A DNA stretch of 36,355 bases from an uncultured Pelagibacteraceae bacterium (lineage in GTDB: Bacteria; Pseudomonadota; Alphaproteobacteria; Pelagibacterales; Pelagibacteraceae), in the NCBI GenBank assembly GCA_902590365.1, contig CACIWJ010000003.1, forward strand, positions 1 through 36,355. The letters are read 5' to 3'. The notes beneath the pieces were generated by a model. The model was not told where the DNA came from. It ran no database searches and saw nothing but the letters and a program-made list of their open reading frames with translations. The position numbers and the translations under genes are program-made. Every line of letters starts with the position of its first letter. Position 1 is the stretch's first letter. Positions 18,060 through 27,220 of this stretch are shown one piece after another.

Positions 18060-19100
18060 TTATTTATTTAATGAAGAAGCAAAATTCCATGAACAATCAA
18101 AACTTGGTATATAAATTCTATCTAGAGATGTATTACCAAAGCTTTTATCAAACAAATTAAGCCAATTATCTACTTGCTTAGGTTTTTTATCTTGGCTACC
18201 CACTTGAGCTGTTATTGTTCCATTAGGTTTTAAAATTCTTTTTAATGAATTTATATTTTTTGCTGCAAGATCAATACAATATTGATCATCATTCAAATCT
18301 ACAAAAATTTTATCATATTTATTATCTTCAACTTTTTTAATACTTTCAAATGCATCACCCCAAACACACTGTACAGAATTTTTAGCAGTAGCTTTTTCTC
18401 CAATTTTTGAAATATGTTTTTCACAAACATGCACTACTTCAGGGTCAAGTTCATACCAATCTATAAGATTAAATCCTTGTGAAATACATTCTCTAGCAAC
18501 TCCACCGTCTCCACCACCAATTATTGCTGATTTATCTTTTGCAGAATTTAGTTTGATGCCAGAGTTAACAAATGTGGAGCTATATAAATGTTCATCGCTT
18601 TCAGCTACCTGAAGTTCATTATCTATAAATAAAGATTTTCCAAATTGTTCTAAATCTAAAATTTCAATATGTTGACCTACTTTTGATGTAAAATCTTCTA
18701 AAACATTTTTTACTATATAAAATTTCTTAAGGCCTGGAGAGCTATAAATATCATCGTAATAACTAACTGTATCCCTATTAAATTCCTTTTTAATAATTCG
18801 CTTGTGTTTAATTTCTTTTTTTAAAATATCTAACGCAACTGTTGGACTAATCTTTCCACATGTAAAAAAATCAAAACTAATAATTCCTTTTTCTGGAAAA
18901 GTGTGAAAACTGATATGGCTTTCTGCTAATAAAGCTACCAAAGTAAAACCTTGAGGTTCAAACTTATATTTAGAAATTTCTAGTACCGTTACTTTTGCTT
19001 TTTTTGCAATTTTATAAACTAACTTCTCAAAGAATTTTGGCTCATATTCTTTGCTAGTTCCAATAATGTCTAAAGTAACGTGCTCCCCCACTTTACTCAT
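18060..19100 (-). CDS. speD-speE: Fused S-adenosylmethionine decarboxylase / spermidine synthase-like aminopropyltransferase
   Basis: N-terminal SpeD with LLAESHISFHTFPEKGIISFDFFTCG (pyruvoyl-Ser region); C-terminal SpeE-like SAIIGGGDGGVARECISQG and WYELDPEVV, in one 346-aa frame. Confidence 0.92.
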   Translation of the reverse strand: MSKVGEHVTLDIIGTSKEYEPKFFEKLVYKIAKKAKVTVLEISKYKFEPQGFTLVALLAESHISFHTFPEKGIISFDFFTCGKISPTVALDILKKEIKHKRIIKKEFNRDTVSYYDDIYSSPGLKKFYIVKNVLEDFTSKVGQHIEILDLEQFGKSLFIDNELQVAESDEHLYSSTFVNSGIKLNSAKDKSAIIGGGDGGVARECISQGFNLIDWYELDPEVVHVCEKHISKIGEKATAKNSVQCVWGDAFESIKKVEDNKYDKIFVDLNDDQYCIDLAAKNINSLKRILKPNGTITAQVGSQDKKPKQVDNWLNLFDKSFGNTSLDRIYIPSFDCSWNFASSLNK

Positions 19101-19106
19101 AAAAAA

Positions 19107-19766
19107 TTATCCTTTTTTATAACTTTTTATTTTCTCCAAGATTTTTTGCATTTCTGTAAATGAAAGAATCTTTGGCTCTCCTAACTTTATTGTATTTATG
19201 TATTGATGACAAATGTTTTCAACTTCTTCAGCAAGTTCAAAAGCTTGTTTTAAATTTTGCCCAAATGCAACCTGGCCGTGGTTTGACATCAAACACGCTT
19301 TTCTTTTTTCTAAAGCTTTAATAATATTTTGAGAAAGTTCTTTAGTTCCAAAAGTTGCATATTCTGAGCATTTTATGTCTTCTCCGCCTGCAAGTGCTAT
19401 CATATAATGGAAGGCAGGAACTGATTTACCATGTGCCGATACAGCTGTAGCGTGAGGTGAATGAGCGTGAACGATTGCTTTAGCTTCTTTTTTTTTTAAA
19501 TAAATATCTTGGTGAAAACGCCACTCTGAAGAAGGATTCAATCCTGAGTTAAAAATTTTTAAAAAATCATACTCTTTATTTAATTCTAAAAAAACAATAT
19601 CTGTTTCTTTAAGTGCTTCATATTTTATTCCTGATGGAGTAATTAAAAAACCTTCAATATTATTAATGTTAGTTCTTACAGAAACATTTCCGGATCTTAA
19701 AGGTGAAAGATTACTGGTGTTAAGTTTTTGAGCAAATTTTATTACTTCTTCTTTCAAATTTTGCAT
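19107..19766 (-). CDS. Class II aldolase/adducin family protein (fuculose-phosphate aldolase-like; candidate DHAP-shunt aldolase)
   Basis: GNVSVR, PSSEWRFHQDIYLKKKEAKAIVHAHSPHATAVS (HxH), SNHGQVAFGQNLKQAFELAEEVENICHQYI; next to mtnA/mtnP. Confidence 0.85.
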   Translation of the reverse strand: MQNLKEEVIKFAQKLNTSNLSPLRSGNVSVRTNINNIEGFLITPSGIKYEALKETDIVFLELNKEYDFLKIFNSGLNPSSEWRFHQDIYLKKKEAKAIVHAHSPHATAVSAHGKSVPAFHYMIALAGGEDIKCSEYATFGTKELSQNIIKALEKRKACLMSNHGQVAFGQNLKQAFELAEEVENICHQYINTIKLGEPKILSFTEMQKILEKIKSYKKG

Positions 19767-19969
19767 TATTTTTTAAGTTTTTTATTAATTTCTGTTTCAC
19801 AAAAATTTTTAATTTCTTCCCCAGTTTTATTTTTTGACAAATTTTTTTGTGCTATCATGCATGCTTTAAGAGATTTTTCATAACTAAATGAGCCATACTC
19901 AAATTTTGTTAAATACAAAGCCAAAATAGCTAAAATTACAAAAATAATTGGATACAAGTTTTTTTTCAT
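19766..19969 (-). CDS. Small single-pass membrane/exported protein, unknown function
   Basis: 67 aa, N-terminal hydrophobic helix, two Cys; overlaps mtnA by 4 bp and the aldolase start by 1 bp. Confidence 0.7.
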   Translation of the reverse strand: MKKNLYPIIFVILAILALYLTKFEYGSFSYEKSLKACMIAQKNLSKNKTGEEIKNFCETEINKKLKK

Positions 19970-21036
19970 TTAAATATTTTTTTTAAACCTTCTTCAGATG
20001 CCTTACAAACTCCTTTTTCTGTTATAAGTCCTGTAACATATTTAGCAGGAGTTATATCAAAAGCTAAATTCATTGCTTTACTTTTTTTTGGATAAATTTG
20101 GATTTTTTTTACATTTCCATTATCGTCCAAGCCTTCTATGTGTGATAGTTCTTCTGATTGCCTCTCTTCTATTGGTATATCTTTGTAATTTTTTATTTCC
20201 CAATCAATTGTCGAACTTGGCAATGCTACATAAAAAGGTACATTATTATCTTTGGCTGCTAGTGCTTTTAAATATGTTCCAATTTTATTACAAACATCAC
20301 CATTTGCTAAAGTTCTATCTGTCCCAACTATACACATATCAACCTGTCCTCTTTGCATTAAAATACCTCCGGTGTTGTCTGCAATAATAGTATTAGATAC
20401 GTTCTCTTCATTTAATTCATAAGAAGTTAAATTAGCTCCTTGGTTTCTTGGTCTTGTTTCATCAGCCCACACATGAACTGGTATTCCTTTTTTATGTGCA
20501 TGATAAATTGGAGAAGTTGCTGTTCCCCAATTAATTGTTGCAAGCCATCCAGCGTTACAATGAGTTAAAATGTTTACTGTATCTTTTTTTTTATTATAAA
20601 TTTCCTCAATTATTTTAAGACCATTTAGTCCAATATTTTCACAGAACTTAACATCTTCTTCACAAATTTCTTTTGCTTCATTTAATGCTATTTTTAAAAT
20701 TTCATTACTATTAACTCCTGATAATTTATTTATCATTCTATCAACTGCCCACTTTAAATTAATAGCTGTTGGTCTTGAATTAATTAAATTTTCTGCTGAT
20801 TTTTTTAAAAATGATTGATCATTATTTTCAATAATAGCTAAAACTAATCCATAAGCTGCTGTAGCTCCAATAAGAGGTGCACCTCTAACCTCCATAGTTT
20901 TAATTGCATTAATTGCATCTTTTACTGTTTTTAGATCTTTAATGATAAATTTATGCGGAAGTTTTGTTTGATCGATAATTTTAACAACATTATTTTCAAA
21001 CCATATAGTTCGATATTCTTTGCCTTCAATTTTCAT
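19966..21036 (-). CDS. mtnA: S-methyl-5-thioribose-1-phosphate isomerase
   Basis: MEVRGAPLIGATAAYGL, LTHCNAGWLAT, VWADETRPRNQGANLTSYEL, IVGTDRTLANGDVCNKIGTY. Confidence 0.93.
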   Translation of the reverse strand: MKIEGKEYRTIWFENNVVKIIDQTKLPHKFIIKDLKTVKDAINAIKTMEVRGAPLIGATAAYGLVLAIIENNDQSFLKKSAENLINSRPTAINLKWAVDRMINKLSGVNSNEILKIALNEAKEICEEDVKFCENIGLNGLKIIEEIYNKKKDTVNILTHCNAGWLATINWGTATSPIYHAHKKGIPVHVWADETRPRNQGANLTSYELNEENVSNTIIADNTGGILMQRGQVDMCIVGTDRTLANGDVCNKIGTYLKALAAKDNNVPFYVALPSSTIDWEIKNYKDIPIEERQSEELSHIEGLDDNGNVKKIQIYPKKSKAMNLAFDITPAKYVTGLITEKGVCKASEEGLKKIFK

Positions 21037-21902
21037 TTATTTAAAACTCTACCAGCTATTGTTTTAAGTTTATCTTTTGTTTTCTGAGTTCTTTTTTCAG
21101 GCGCAGTAATGATTGCTACATCTAAACAATTGTTTGTCGGGTCTTTTGGATCAATATGTTGTTCAAAATTATCTATTAGATTTTTAATCATATTTTTTGC
21201 TTTTGCTGCGTTTCCTAAAAGAACTTTTATAACTTGTTGAACATCTACATTCTCATGATCTGGATGCCAGCAATCATAGTCTGTTACCATTGAAACTGAT
21301 GCATATCTAATTTCTGCTTCTCTTGCTAATTTAGCCTCAGGCATATTTGTCATTCCAATTACATCAGCTTTCCAGGATCTATATAATTTGGACTCTGCTA
21401 ATGTAGAAAATTGAGGACCTTCCATAACCACATAAGTTCCTCCTTTTTGATATTCTATTTTTTCTTTTTTAATAGCTTCTTCGCACGCATTCATTAGTGC
21501 ATTAGATGTGGGATGTGCCATAGAAACATGAGCAACTATCTCATCATCAAAGAAAGTTTTATTTCTTGCAAAAGTTCTATCTATAAATTGATCAACAATA
21601 ACAAATTTTCCTGGTGGTAAATCTTCTTTTAATGATCCTACCGCTGAAACTGAAACTATATCAGTAGCACCTAATTGTTTGAGTGCATCAATATTGGCTC
21701 TAAAATTTATATTTGAAGGGTTGATAAAGTGACCACGCCCGTGTCTTGGAAGAAAATAAACTTCTTTATTGTTATAAGTTGTTTTTAAAATTTTGTCAGA
21801 AGGCTTACCCCAGGGTGTATTAATTTCTAATAATTCCCTATCTTTAAATTCTTCAACATCATAAAGGCCGCTTCCACCAATTACAGCTAATTTATTTGTC
21901 AT
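21033..21902 (-). CDS. mtnP: S-methyl-5'-thioadenosine phosphorylase
   Basis: LAVIGGSGLYDVEEF, FLPRHGRGHFINPSNINFRANIDALK, VVMEGPQFSTLAESKLYRSWKADVIGMTNMPEAKLAREAE. Confidence 0.93.
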   Translation of the reverse strand: MTNKLAVIGGSGLYDVEEFKDRELLEINTPWGKPSDKILKTTYNNKEVYFLPRHGRGHFINPSNINFRANIDALKQLGATDIVSVSAVGSLKEDLPPGKFVIVDQFIDRTFARNKTFFDDEIVAHVSMAHPTSNALMNACEEAIKKEKIEYQKGGTYVVMEGPQFSTLAESKLYRSWKADVIGMTNMPEAKLAREAEIRYASVSMVTDYDCWHPDHENVDVQQVIKVLLGNAAKAKNMIKNLIDNFEQHIDPKDPTNNCLDVAIITAPEKRTQKTKDKLKTIAGRVLNK

Positions 21903-21942
21903 ATTATTTAAAATGATTTAATTATTTATAACTTAAAAATTT

Positions 21943-22470
21943 ATGGATTTAAAAGAATATATTAGATCAATACCAGACTATCCCAAAAAAGGAATATTAT
22001 TTAGAGATATTACTACTCTAATTAAAGACGAAAAAGCATTCACAGAATGTATTAATCAAATTGTTGAAAAGTCAAAAAATTTTAAATTTAATAAAATTGC
22101 AGCAATTGAATCTAGAGGTTTTGTGTTTGCTTCAGCAGTATCATATTTATTAAAAAAACCTTTTATAATGTTGAGAAAAAAAAATAAATTGCCAGCAGAC
22201 ACTTACTCCGTTGATTTTGAGCTTGAATATGGAACAGCTACAATTGAAGTACATAAAGACTCGATACAAAAAGAAGATTCTGTACTCATAATTGATGATT
22301 TGATTGCAACTGGTGGAACAGCTGAAGCAGCGGCCAAACTTGTGAAAATATCTAAAGGAAGTATTGCAGGATTTATATTTGTAATTAACTTATTTGATTT
22401 AGGTGGTTGTGATAGTATAAAAAAACAGGGCCACAAAGTAGAAAACTTAATTGAATTTCCAGGACATTAA
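21943..22470 (+). CDS. apt: Adenine phosphoribosyltransferase
   Basis: IPDYPKKGILFRDITTLIKD, AAIESRGFVFASAVSYLLKKPFIMLRKKNKLP, VLIIDDLIATGGTAEAAAKLV. Confidence 0.95.
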   Translation: MDLKEYIRSIPDYPKKGILFRDITTLIKDEKAFTECINQIVEKSKNFKFNKIAAIESRGFVFASAVSYLLKKPFIMLRKKNKLPADTYSVDFELEYGTATIEVHKDSIQKEDSVLIIDDLIATGGTAEAAAKLVKISKGSIAGFIFVINLFDLGGCDSIKKQGHKVENLIEFPGH

Positions 22471-23363
22471 ATTTTAATTCTAAAAGAAGACTTTTTATTA
22501 CATATAGAGTTTATCAATCCAGAAAATCTACAAAAATATAAAATTTTATTTTTTTTATCAAACATAAGAGAGTAAAATATAAACTTAATAAAATATCTTA
22601 ATAATCTCGATGAAGATTTTTTTAATGCAGTAATCATTCCATAGTTTTTTTTATGATAATAGTAAAATGACCACATATAATGCCAGTTTCTTAATTTTGA
22701 AAATTCAAATTTATATTTTTCCAATGAAGCTAGTGAACTTTTAAAACCTAGGTGTGTGATTTTTAAATCAGTGCTCATAAATATCTTTCCGCCTTTACTT
22801 TTCACTCTAAAACATAAATCATTTTCTTCAAAAAAAAGAAAAAAATTTTCGTCAAAAATTTTTTCATCATCAAAATTGTTTAAGTTTAAAAGTAAAGAAC
22901 ATCCTGAAACCCAATCGACATCGTAAAGATTAAATTCATTTAAAAAATTTGCTTCTTTAAGATTTTTTTTATTATCAAAAAAACCAGCTGTGTGGTAATC
23001 AGATTGTTCAGCAAAACTTGTTCCAATTATTGAAAAATCTAGCTTTCCATCTAAATATTTTTGAATACTTGAAAAAAAATTTTTTTCACAAATTATATCG
23101 GGATTAAATATTAATGCATATTTTGTCTTTACCATATTTAAACCAAAATTATTTCCACCTGCATATCCTAGATTTTTTTCAGTTAATATAATTTTAATAT
23201 TTTTATATTTATCTTCAAAATACTTTTGGTTTTCAAAATATGTTGAATTTTCAACAACAATTATTTTTATATTTTTATCTATTGACGATAGACAATTATC
23301 TAGTATTTCTTTCCCAGTTTTATAAGTTAAAATAACTAAAGTTAAATTATCCAAATTATTCAT
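22467..23363 (-). CDS. Glycosyltransferase family 2 (rhamnosyltransferase-like)
   Basis: VILTYKTGKEILDNCLSSI, NLGYAGGNNFGLN, YALIFNPDI, DVDWVSGCSLLLN, FFLFFEENDLCFRVKSKG. Confidence 0.9.
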   Translation of the reverse strand: MNNLDNLTLVILTYKTGKEILDNCLSSIDKNIKIIVVENSTYFENQKYFEDKYKNIKIILTEKNLGYAGGNNFGLNMVKTKYALIFNPDIICEKNFFSSIQKYLDGKLDFSIIGTSFAEQSDYHTAGFFDNKKNLKEANFLNEFNLYDVDWVSGCSLLLNLNNFDDEKIFDENFFLFFEENDLCFRVKSKGGKIFMSTDLKITHLGFKSSLASLEKYKFEFSKLRNWHYMWSFYYYHKKNYGMITALKKSSSRLLRYFIKFIFYSLMFDKKNKILYFCRFSGLINSICNKKSSFRIKI

Positions 23364-23420
23364 ATTTCTGACTTAAATAATAAATATATACTTATTTTTT
23401 AATTATTGTAATAAATAAAC

Positions 23421-24449
23421 ATGCAAAAAATTATCGTTACTGGTGGATTGGGTTTCATTGGAAGTAACTTAATTGATCTATTGTTAAAAAAAAAATACAA
23501 AATTATTAATATTGATAAAGTAAATTATGCCTCAAATTTTTACAATGTTAAAAATTTTCAAAAATCTAAAAAATACAAATTTATAAAAGCTAATATAAAT
23601 AATGAAAGCAAAATAAGTAAAATTTTTTTAAAATACAATCCTATTGCAATTTTTAATCTTGCGGCTGAAACACATGTTGACAGATCAATTGATAGCCCTA
23701 GAGAATTTATCAATAGCAATATTTTGGGCGTTTTTAATCTGTTAGAAAGTTTCCGTAAATATTCAAAAATAAATAAAAAAAGTAAGTTGATTCATATTTC
23801 AACTGACGAAGTTTTTGGTGATGTTATTGAAGGTAGGTCAGTTGAAAAAGATCCATATATACCTAGCTCACCATATGCTGCTTCTAAAGCTGCATCAGAT
23901 CATTTGGTATCTTCATATGTTAGGACCTACAAAATAAATGCTATAATTACAAATTGTTCAAATAATTTTGGTCCTCGTCAACACCCAGAAAAACTTATTC
24001 CCAAAATGATATTTAATATAATAAATAATAGACCTCTTACTCTATACGGAAGAGGAAAAAACTCTCGGGAATGGATATTTGTAAAGGATCATTGCGAAGC
24101 ACTTTTTAAAGTTTTTAAAAAAGGAAAAGTAGGAGAATTTTATAATATAGGATCTAATAAAAATTTTAATAATATTCAAATATGCGAAGAATTAATAAAA
24201 ATAGCAAAAGTAAAAATAAAAAAAATTGGATCGAATGTTAAGATAAAATTTATTAAAGATAGACCTGGTCATGATTTAAGATATGCGCTTAATAGTAATA
24301 AGATTTATAATAAATTAAAATGGAAACCTAAAACAAAATTCAAAAAAGGTTTGTATGACACATTTTCTTGGTATTTAAATAATAAGAATTACTACAAAAA
24401 AATAAATAAAAAAGATATTCTAAATAGGTTGGGATTAAAAAATGATTAA
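23421..24449 (+). CDS. rfbB: dTDP-glucose 4,6-dehydratase
   Basis: IIVTGGLGFIGSNLIDLLL, NLAAETHVDRSIDSP, HISTDEVFGD, SPYAASKAASDHLV, CSNNFGPRQHPEKLIPKMI. Confidence 0.95.
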   Translation: MQKIIVTGGLGFIGSNLIDLLLKKKYKIINIDKVNYASNFYNVKNFQKSKKYKFIKANINNESKISKIFLKYNPIAIFNLAAETHVDRSIDSPREFINSNILGVFNLLESFRKYSKINKKSKLIHISTDEVFGDVIEGRSVEKDPYIPSSPYAASKAASDHLVSSYVRTYKINAIITNCSNNFGPRQHPEKLIPKMIFNIINNRPLTLYGRGKNSREWIFVKDHCEALFKVFKKGKVGEFYNIGSNKNFNNIQICEELIKIAKVKIKKIGSNVKIKFIKDRPGHDLRYALNSNKIYNKLKWKPKTKFKKGLYDTFSWYLNNKNYYKKINKKDILNRLGLKND

Positions 24450-25308
24450 AAAAGGTATAATATTATCTGGTGGAATGGGAACAAGAATGAGCCCGTTAAC
24501 TAAAGCTGTTAACAAACAACTGTTACCTATTTATGATAAACCATTAATTTATTATCCCTTATCTATTTTAATGTTGGCCAAAATAAAAAATGTTTTGATA
24601 ATTGTAAATAAAGGTGAATTAAACCAATATAAAAAATTACTTCCGAACGGAAAAAATCTTGGCATGAACATTACTTATAAAGAACAATCATCTCCACGAG
24701 GACTTCCAGATGCATTTATCTTGGGTGAAAAATTTATCGGCAAAGATAATGTGGCACTTATTCTTGGTGATAACTTTTTTTATGGTCAAAATTTAAGTAA
24801 TCAACTTTTAAATTCAGTTAAATTAAAAAAAGGAGCAAAAATTATCTTACATAGAGTAAGTAAACCTGAATTGTATGGAGTGGCAAAAATCAATCAACAA
24901 AAAAAAGTTTTAACCATTAAAGAAAAGCCAAAAAAATTTTTGTCTGATTTAGCAATAACTGGTTTATATTTTTTTGATAATAACGTTATAAAATTTGCTA
25001 AAAAATTAAAACCTTCTAAAAGAGGAGAATTAGAAATAGTAGATTTAATTAACAAATATAAGAAAAATAAAAAACTTTCAGCTGATTTAATAGGTCGTGG
25101 TGGAGCTTGGCTAGATTCCGGTTCAATTGAAGATTTTTACAAAACAAGTTCATTTGTTGCAGCAATCGAAAATAGACAAGGTTTTAAAATTGCTTGCCTA
25201 GAGGAAATCTCTTATACAAACGGTTGGATAAATAAAATCCAAATACAAAAAGCTATTAAATTTTACGGAAATTGTGAATATTCAAAATATTTGAGTAAGT
25301 TAATATAA
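24442..25308 (+). CDS. rfbA: Glucose-1-phosphate thymidylyltransferase
   Basis: KGIILSGGMGTRMSPLTKAVNKQLLPIYDKPLIYYPLS, LILGDNFFYG, GGAWLDSGSIEDF. Confidence 0.95.
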   Translation: MIKKGIILSGGMGTRMSPLTKAVNKQLLPIYDKPLIYYPLSILMLAKIKNVLIIVNKGELNQYKKLLPNGKNLGMNITYKEQSSPRGLPDAFILGEKFIGKDNVALILGDNFFYGQNLSNQLLNSVKLKKGAKIILHRVSKPELYGVAKINQQKKVLTIKEKPKKFLSDLAITGLYFFDNNVIKFAKKLKPSKRGELEIVDLINKYKKNKKLSADLIGRGGAWLDSGSIEDFYKTSSFVAAIENRQGFKIACLEEISYTNGWINKIQIQKAIKFYGNCEYSKYLSKLI

Positions 25309-25309
25309 A

Positions 25310-26020
25310 TCACAAAATTTTAAGTAATTTTTCATATGAAATGATATTCATAAATTTTTTATAGTTATGAAAGTAATCGTGAAATTTTAATTTTGAATAA
25401 TTTTGAATATTTATAGAAAGTTTATTTGTATTTTTTCTTTTAAAGATTACACCAATCCCCATATCGGCATAGCAAGTATACACATCTAGCTCATCATGAG
25501 TTCTACACTCAACGATTGCCTTCCAAACATCTCCATTCCAATGATATTGGCATCTTGGAACAGCTTGGTCAAAAACATTGTTGGGTAAACAATCATGTAG
25601 TAAAATTATACCTCCTTTATTTAAAAATAATAAAGAATTATTAATATCTTTTTTAACTTGTTTGTATTTATGCAAACCATCTATAAAAATACAATCAAAA
25701 GTCTTAGTATTAGCTTTAAAAAAATTATCACTAGTAGCTTTTATTGTTCCACCAGATACTGGGTCGACTCCAATTTTTTCTAAAATTTTAATTTTATTAA
25801 AAACTTCGTTTGCAAAACAACCAATTTCTAAATATGTTTTATAATTTTTAATATTTATAATTTCTTGGATTATATTAAATCTATGAGGTTTATCTTTAAA
25901 ATCAAATCCAATATCACCAATATTTTTTTCTTTAAAATTTTCTTGAATAAAACGTTTTATTTTAAATAGCTTTGAGCTTTCAAAAAATCGGTCATATTTT
26001 CTTTTTAAAAAATTTAACAT
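25310..26020 (-). CDS. Class I SAM-dependent methyltransferase (Methyltransf_24-like)
   Basis: YLEIGCFANEVFNKI, FDCIFIDGLHKYKQVKKDINNSLLFLNKGGIILLHDCLP. Confidence 0.8.
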   Translation of the reverse strand: MLNFLKRKYDRFFESSKLFKIKRFIQENFKEKNIGDIGFDFKDKPHRFNIIQEIINIKNYKTYLEIGCFANEVFNKIKILEKIGVDPVSGGTIKATSDNFFKANTKTFDCIFIDGLHKYKQVKKDINNSLLFLNKGGIILLHDCLPNNVFDQAVPRCQYHWNGDVWKAIVECRTHDELDVYTCYADMGIGVIFKRKNTNKLSINIQNYSKLKFHDYFHNYKKFMNIISYEKLLKIL

Positions 26021-26166
26021 TATTAAATGGTATCAAAAAATTAATCTGTCCCACTTTCCAATACCATTATTTAACATAAAACTATAAGAAAATAGCTAGC
26101 TAAAACTTATCCACAGGCAATATATTAATTTGAAATTAATTTTTATACTAATAACTTACGATTCAA

Positions 26167-27201
26167 ATGAGAATTGAAGAGGAACTAAAACTCGATTATT
26201 CAGATGTACTTTTTAGACCTAAGAGAAGCACTTTATCAAGTCGTAAAGATGTAAATTTAAAAAGAACTTACAAATTCAGATATAGCAATAGCGAATGGTC
26301 AGGAATTCCAATCATGGCTGCAAATATGGACGGTGTAGGTGAATTAGGTGTTGCAGAAAAAATGTCCGAATTTGATATGATTACCTGTCTAACTAAACAA
26401 CATGATACTAAAAAATTAAATCAATATAAAAAAATTAAATCAATTTATAAAAATATTGCTGTAAGTGTTGGTATTAAAAAAGAAGACTTCAGTATGCTTG
26501 ATAAATTATTGAAAGAATTTAATTTTATCAAATTTATTTGTATAGATGTTGCCAATGGATATTCAGAACGCTTCAGCAAATTTATAAAATCAGTTAGAGA
26601 AAAATATCCAACAAAAACAATAATAGCTGGAAATGTTGTTACTGCAGATATGACCCAAGAACTAATATTAAGTGGTGCCGATATAGTAAAAGTTGGTATC
26701 GGACCTGGAAGTGTTTGTACAACAAGAATTCAAACTGGTGTTGGCTATCCCCAGTTGAGCGCTGTTATAGAATGTGCTGATGCAGCACATGGTTTAGGAG
26801 CACACATTATTGCTGATGGTGGTTGTACATGTCCTGGCGATGTTGCAAAAGGTTTTGGTGCTGGTGCAGATTTTGTAATGCTTGGAGGGATGCTTGCAGG
26901 TCATGATGAAGGAAAAGGCAAAGTTGTAAAAAGTAATGGACATAAATATATAGAATTTTATGGATCAAGTTCTCTCACGGCTAACAAAAAACATTATGGT
27001 GGCTTGTCAGATTATAGAAGTAGTGAAGGTAGAATTGTCAGAGTTAAGTATAGGGGAAAAATAAAAGATACTATTTCAAATATTCTTGGAGGGATTAGAA
27101 GTAGTTGCACATATGTTGGGGCACCTTCTCTTAAGCAACTAAGCAAATGTACTACATTTGTGAGAGTATCTAATCAATTTAACGATACTTTTGTAAAATA
27201 A
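26167..27201 (+). CDS. guaC: GMP reductase (IMPDH/GMPR family)
   Basis: KLDYSDVLFRPKRSTLSSRKDV, IPIMAANMDGVGELGVAEKM, GADIVKVGIGPGSVCTTRIQTGVGYPQLSAV; 344 aa with no CBS insertion. Confidence 0.92.
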   Translation: MRIEEELKLDYSDVLFRPKRSTLSSRKDVNLKRTYKFRYSNSEWSGIPIMAANMDGVGELGVAEKMSEFDMITCLTKQHDTKKLNQYKKIKSIYKNIAVSVGIKKEDFSMLDKLLKEFNFIKFICIDVANGYSERFSKFIKSVREKYPTKTIIAGNVVTADMTQELILSGADIVKVGIGPGSVCTTRIQTGVGYPQLSAVIECADAAHGLGAHIIADGGCTCPGDVAKGFGAGADFVMLGGMLAGHDEGKGKVVKSNGHKYIEFYGSSSLTANKKHYGGLSDYRSSEGRIVRVKYRGKIKDTISNILGGIRSSCTYVGAPSLKQLSKCTTFVRVSNQFNDTFVK

Positions 27202-27220
27202 TTAATTAAATATTAAATTT

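Noticed and set aside
19107-19766. Class II aldolase as methylthioribulose-1-P dehydratase (mtnB)
   Set aside because: Sequence pattern (C-terminal LAEEVENICHQY, SNHGQVAFG) looks closer to fuculose-phosphate aldolase than to MtnB; left without a gene symbol because an assay or phylogeny is needed.
24442-24449. rfbB/rfbA overlap at TTAAAAAATGATTAA as a programmed frameshift site
   Set aside because: Ordinary stop-start overlap for translational coupling; both proteins are complete and normally separate.
26026-26068. Inverted repeat AATGGTAT...ATACCATT between the methyltransferase and guaC
   Set aside because: 8-bp arms with a 27-nt AT-rich loop; weak as a hairpin and no second copy found. 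Could be an operator but unsupported.
26107-26115. Perfect DnaA-box 9-mer TTATCCACA upstream of guaC, possible origin element
   Set aside because: Only one copy noticed. A 9-mer of this composition is expected about 0.5 times in a window this size (rough hand estimate on both strands), and no dnaA/dnaN/parA genes are nearby.
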